This document shows, one piece after another, positions 61,408 to 64,000 of a stretch of DNA of 64,000 nucleotides. Every line of letters begins with the position of its first letter. Position 1 is the stretch's first letter. This DNA comes from a virus. The notes under the pieces are model-generated. The model made no database searches. It had not been told where the DNA came from and worked only from the letters and a program-made list of their open reading frames with translations. The stretch lies in the IMG/VR virus record IMGVR_UViG_3300035661_000037, positions 1-64,000 of that record. One strand, given 5' to 3'. A program made the translations under genes and the position numbers.

Positions 61408-63983
61408 TGATATGCCCGATCAATAGTTTGTGAAATTGGGAGAGACGAGTCAACCGTAGTTAGCGACAAGTCATAAATAACATACGGTACATATCCCGCC
61501 TTGATTATCTTCACATCGACTATTTGCGCTCCAGAATAAACATACCCCCAACTCGTAGGTGTTGTTTGATCTATGCTACCAACTACTGTGTTTGTATCGC
61601 TTGTCGTTATAGTTACATCAGAACCTGCAATCAACCCAGTAAAAGTAAGAGTATTTGTATCTAATGGGTACTGATAAGCCTGCGTTGTGGCAGTGCTAGT
61701 CGTAAGCACATAGACGCTGGTGATTGCCGTTGTATTGGTCGTGCTGGTTGTAATCTTGATCTTTAGCTTGAATCCGTTTACGGCTGAGATAGCGGCAATA
61801 CCGCTCAAGGCTGTGCCGAGTGTAGTAGCGGTGTACGCACTACTTGTCAACGTTGAAAATCCATTGCCATCATTCTTGTCAATGGCATATTCGTAGGTGT
61901 AGTTGGTTGCTGTACCCCCTGCCATAACTAGTGCCGAGTTTGTAAATCCTGTATGCCCTATAATATACTCAGGCATCTCGAACGTAGCAGAATAACCAAT
62001 AACCGGCATGTATAGCCCGCCAGCAGAGGTGAATGCTGCACCATTAGCGAGTGTTACCTGTGCTGTCGTGAGCGACGTTGGCTCATTCATCTGAATGGCA
62101 ATACGACCTGCCGTTGTACTAGTATGTGCGTCATAGAAGTGTGTCCCATAGACAGACACTTGTCCCGTCAGCGCACCAGTTCCGCCCATACCCTTGCGTT
62201 TCATATTCAGGATTGCCATCACGTCTACGGCGTCAGCGTAGTCCCCCCACACATTTTCTTCCGTGACTTCATGGCTTGAGTTATCTCCAGACATTATACC
62301 AGTACGGGTAGAAGACACATAAACCCGCTGAATCTTGATGCTGGAACAGTTGGATGCAACCGCGTAGACGATACCGCAAATATTCGCGCTACCCATCGTC
62401 AGTGGTGTAGCGTAGGTACCGATGTTGCGCAGTTTAATCCTAGAGCATCCAGTTGCCGCTGACATAATACCAGCGTAGGCATGTGTGTTTGCCACCGGCC
62501 ATGTAAGTCCTGAGAATGTGCAGTCAATACTCGTTAGCGATAGGTTCCATACATAGGTCGCGTAGGTTGTAACCGTAGTACCAGACGGCGCACTACAATA
62601 AATGGTATCCGTAACCGAAATCGTGTCACAGGTTATAAAGTTCATCATGCCTAGAATGTTTGTAGGCGTTGTCCAAGTGCAATTCTTCGCCCGTGTGATA
62701 CTGTGCGAAAAAGCACTCACACTGCCTATAATTACCATCGACTGTGTTTTTTCGCGGATAAAGGTAAATCCAGCAATATCCGTGATGGTGACAACCTGAC
62801 CCGACGCTGCCCCAGATACCTTCTGCCAAACACAATCGGTAAATGTGCCGCCAGAGTAACAATATTGAAGAGTGAGGGCGGCGGTGGCCAGCGCAGTAGT
62901 CGGCTTGTTACCTACCCCAGCTTTAGTGATAGTCATAGCAGATGCAGTCTCAGACAGAAGTATCGCATCCGAGAACCCACTGTTACTTATATTAACTGAG
63001 TATGCTTGTGAGCAGGATAAGTACCACCCCATTGAACACTTATCGATATTTACAACCCCACCGCCGGTTGTGGTGAAGTCATATCTGGTGGCTAGGGTTG
63101 CGTTCGGTATGACGTTGGCGGTTAGGGTTGTAACCACATTGTTGAAGAACACATTACCAATTACCACACGCAACCCAGTGACAGGTGTGTATCCGTTAGT
63201 GGCTGCTCCTGAGTTTCCGATACGCACAAGACCCGTAGTGTCTATCCATACCACCTTGCCTCGCGTTGCCTCCACACCGGTTGTGGTATTCACACCGTTG
63301 TTTGGGTAAAACTCAAACACCCCCGAACTGGCAGAGGTTTCAATGAATACGCCAGGGTGCCAACAAGTTAATCCGTTATTAGGAATCTGCATGGTCTGGT
63401 TAGATACACCATTGGTAGTTCCAACCTCGTACCATTCGCCCGTGATATTAACCGAACCAAGGCGGTTTGCGTTAATCGTGGCAGCTTCAAGCCCATTAAC
63501 TTCAATGAAGCCTACAACGGATGCCCCTGTTATAGTGAACGTAAATCCAGCTTGTGTGTAACTACCTGATGTAGGGAAAGCGACGCTGTTCCAGTTTGTT
63601 ACTTTTATCCACCCACTTGCGGCCGTAGTGACAGGTGCCGTTGTCAGAGAAGAATAGATACCGATAACGTTAGCCGTTGCAGAGCCTACTGTGATAGATG
63701 TTCCAAGTGTAATAGTACCAGACCCCGTATTAAATGGGATCATGCGCACATAGCGCCCGTCGAAGTTAAGTTGCCCACCTTTCGTTGTGTTGATAGTGAG
63801 CGTTGACCATATCGCACTGGTGTTCCCACTTAATCCATAGCGACTGTCTTGGTCCTGTGTAAAGTTGAAACCGTTGGTATCGATGGTATCACCAGTAGTC
63901 CCACGAGCCGTCGCCACACCCCAGATAGCGGCGTTACCGATATCCCGAAGTGTTCCAGAACCTGCTAAAGTATAGGCTGTCAT
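61404..63983 (-). CDS. Large beta-helix virion protein, 859 aa
   Basis: An 859-residue Thr/Ser/Gly-rich protein whose middle shows irregular repeats of short strands (NISNSGFSDAILLSETASAM, CSRIKLRNIGTYATPLTM, CSSIKIQRVYVSSTRTGIMS), typical of a right-handed beta-helix such as in phage tailspikes. The C-terminal third has Ig-like segments (KLKIKITTSTTNTTAITSVY). It is the first gene of the visible structural block; the promoter lies beyond the right edge. A spike or head-fibre role is likely. Confidence 0.75.
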   Translation of the reverse strand: MTAYTLAGSGTLRDIGNAAIWGVATARGTTGDTIDTNGFNFTQDQDSRYGLSGNTSAIWSTLTINTTKGGQLNFDGRYVRMIPFNTGSGTITLGTSITVGSATANVIGIYSSLTTAPVTTAASGWIKVTNWNSVAFPTSGSYTQAGFTFTITGASVVGFIEVNGLEAATINANRLGSVNITGEWYEVGTTNGVSNQTMQIPNNGLTCWHPGVFIETSASSGVFEFYPNNGVNTTTGVEATRGKVVWIDTTGLVRIGNSGAATNGYTPVTGLRVVIGNVFFNNVVTTLTANVIPNATLATRYDFTTTGGGVVNIDKCSMGWYLSCSQAYSVNISNSGFSDAILLSETASAMTITKAGVGNKPTTALATAALTLQYCYSGGTFTDCVWQKVSGAASGQVVTITDIAGFTFIREKTQSMVIIGSVSAFSHSITRAKNCTWTTPTNILGMMNFITCDTISVTDTIYCSAPSGTTVTTYATYVWNLSLTSIDCTFSGLTWPVANTHAYAGIMSAATGCSRIKLRNIGTYATPLTMGSANICGIVYAVASNCSSIKIQRVYVSSTRTGIMSGDNSSHEVTEENVWGDYADAVDVMAILNMKRKGMGGTGALTGQVSVYGTHFYDAHTSTTAGRIAIQMNEPTSLTTAQVTLANGAAFTSAGGLYMPVIGYSATFEMPEYIIGHTGFTNSALVMAGGTATNYTYEYAIDKNDGNGFSTLTSSAYTATTLGTALSGIAAISAVNGFKLKIKITTSTTNTTAITSVYVLTTSTATTQAYQYPLDTNTLTFTGLIAGSDVTITTSDTNTVVGSIDQTTPTSWGYVYSGAQIVDVKIIKAGYVPYVIYDLSLTTVDSSLPISQTIDRAYQ

Positions 63984-64000
63984 TTATCAATCACGAATAA

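Noticed and set aside
1-64000. Search for integrase, attP site, repressor of lambda type, or partition genes
   Set aside because: None was recognised, so the window gives no direct evidence of a temperate lifestyle.

Overview
The window is about 64 kb from the interior of a tailed double-stranded DNA phage genome (siphovirus-like gene content) that probably infects a Gram-negative, likely pseudomonad/betaproteobacterial-type host. The evidence is a complete tail module with a 1,918-residue tape-measure protein, a tail-chaperone frameshift, an Rz/Rz1-like spanin pair, a phage-type family A DNA polymerase, a prim-pol/helicase fusion, an ATP-dependent DNA ligase, several DNA methyltransferases, two homing endonucleases and many near-consensus sigma70 promoters (TTGACA-17-TATAAT). 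The sequence is moderately AT-rich, genes are tightly packed with ATGA overlaps, and no host-like genes are seen. No integrase, large terminase, portal or major capsid gene is recognisable, so at least part of the head module must lie outside the window.

Layout. (1) 1-1.8 kb, minus strand: a run of very small ORFs, some only 13-25 codons, driven by two repeated promoters. (2) 1.8-3.4 kb: a gene-free, repeat-rich region (AAACAT iteron-like repeats, a 79-bp tandem repeat, 14-bp tandem repeats), the best candidate for a replication origin or regulatory centre. (3) 3.45-4.8 kb: two degenerate HNH-like genes on the minus strand, transcribed away from a dense control region of inverted repeats and operator-like repeats; the opposite strand fires a long rightward programme. 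(4) 4.8-12.3 kb, plus strand: small accessory genes, including a secreted lytic transglycosylase and a string of tiny zinc-ribbon/unknown ORFs whose ends carry integron attC-like TAACG motifs. (5) 12.3-19.5 kb: tRNA-Met, a GIY-YIG endonuclease, two cytosine-5 methyltransferases, a DUF4116 repeat protein and a phosphoesterase. (6) 19.5-36.6 kb: replication and recombination: DNA polymerase, Cas4/RecB-like nuclease, DEDD exonuclease-like protein, SNF2-like helicase, ligase, DinG-like helicase, putative ssDNA-binding protein, prim-pol/helicase, and a frameshifted N6-adenine/N4-cytosine methyltransferase bounded by a 34-bp direct repeat. (7) 36.65-36.85 kb: a tRNA with anticodon UCA (opal-reading) plus a tRNA-like structure where the two transcription directions converge. 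(8) 36.9-64 kb, minus strand: lysis cassette (spanins, holin-like, DUF5675 protein), tail fibres and tail proteins, tape measure, gpG/gpGT chaperones, tail tube, head-tail connectors, a homing HNH endonuclease, a phosphoesterase, a VRR-NUC nuclease and large virion structural proteins.

How it works together. The rightward block supplies early functions, host-modifying small proteins, DNA replication and modification; the leftward block supplies virion assembly and lysis. Several promoters in the early block share not only the -35/-10 boxes but also a conserved initially transcribed sequence (TATAAT-NN-TYGAACT-AATT), suggesting a coordinated regulon. The most unusual points are the attC-like cassette array, the repeat-flanked methyltransferase with a G7 frameshift, and the UCA-anticodon tRNA.
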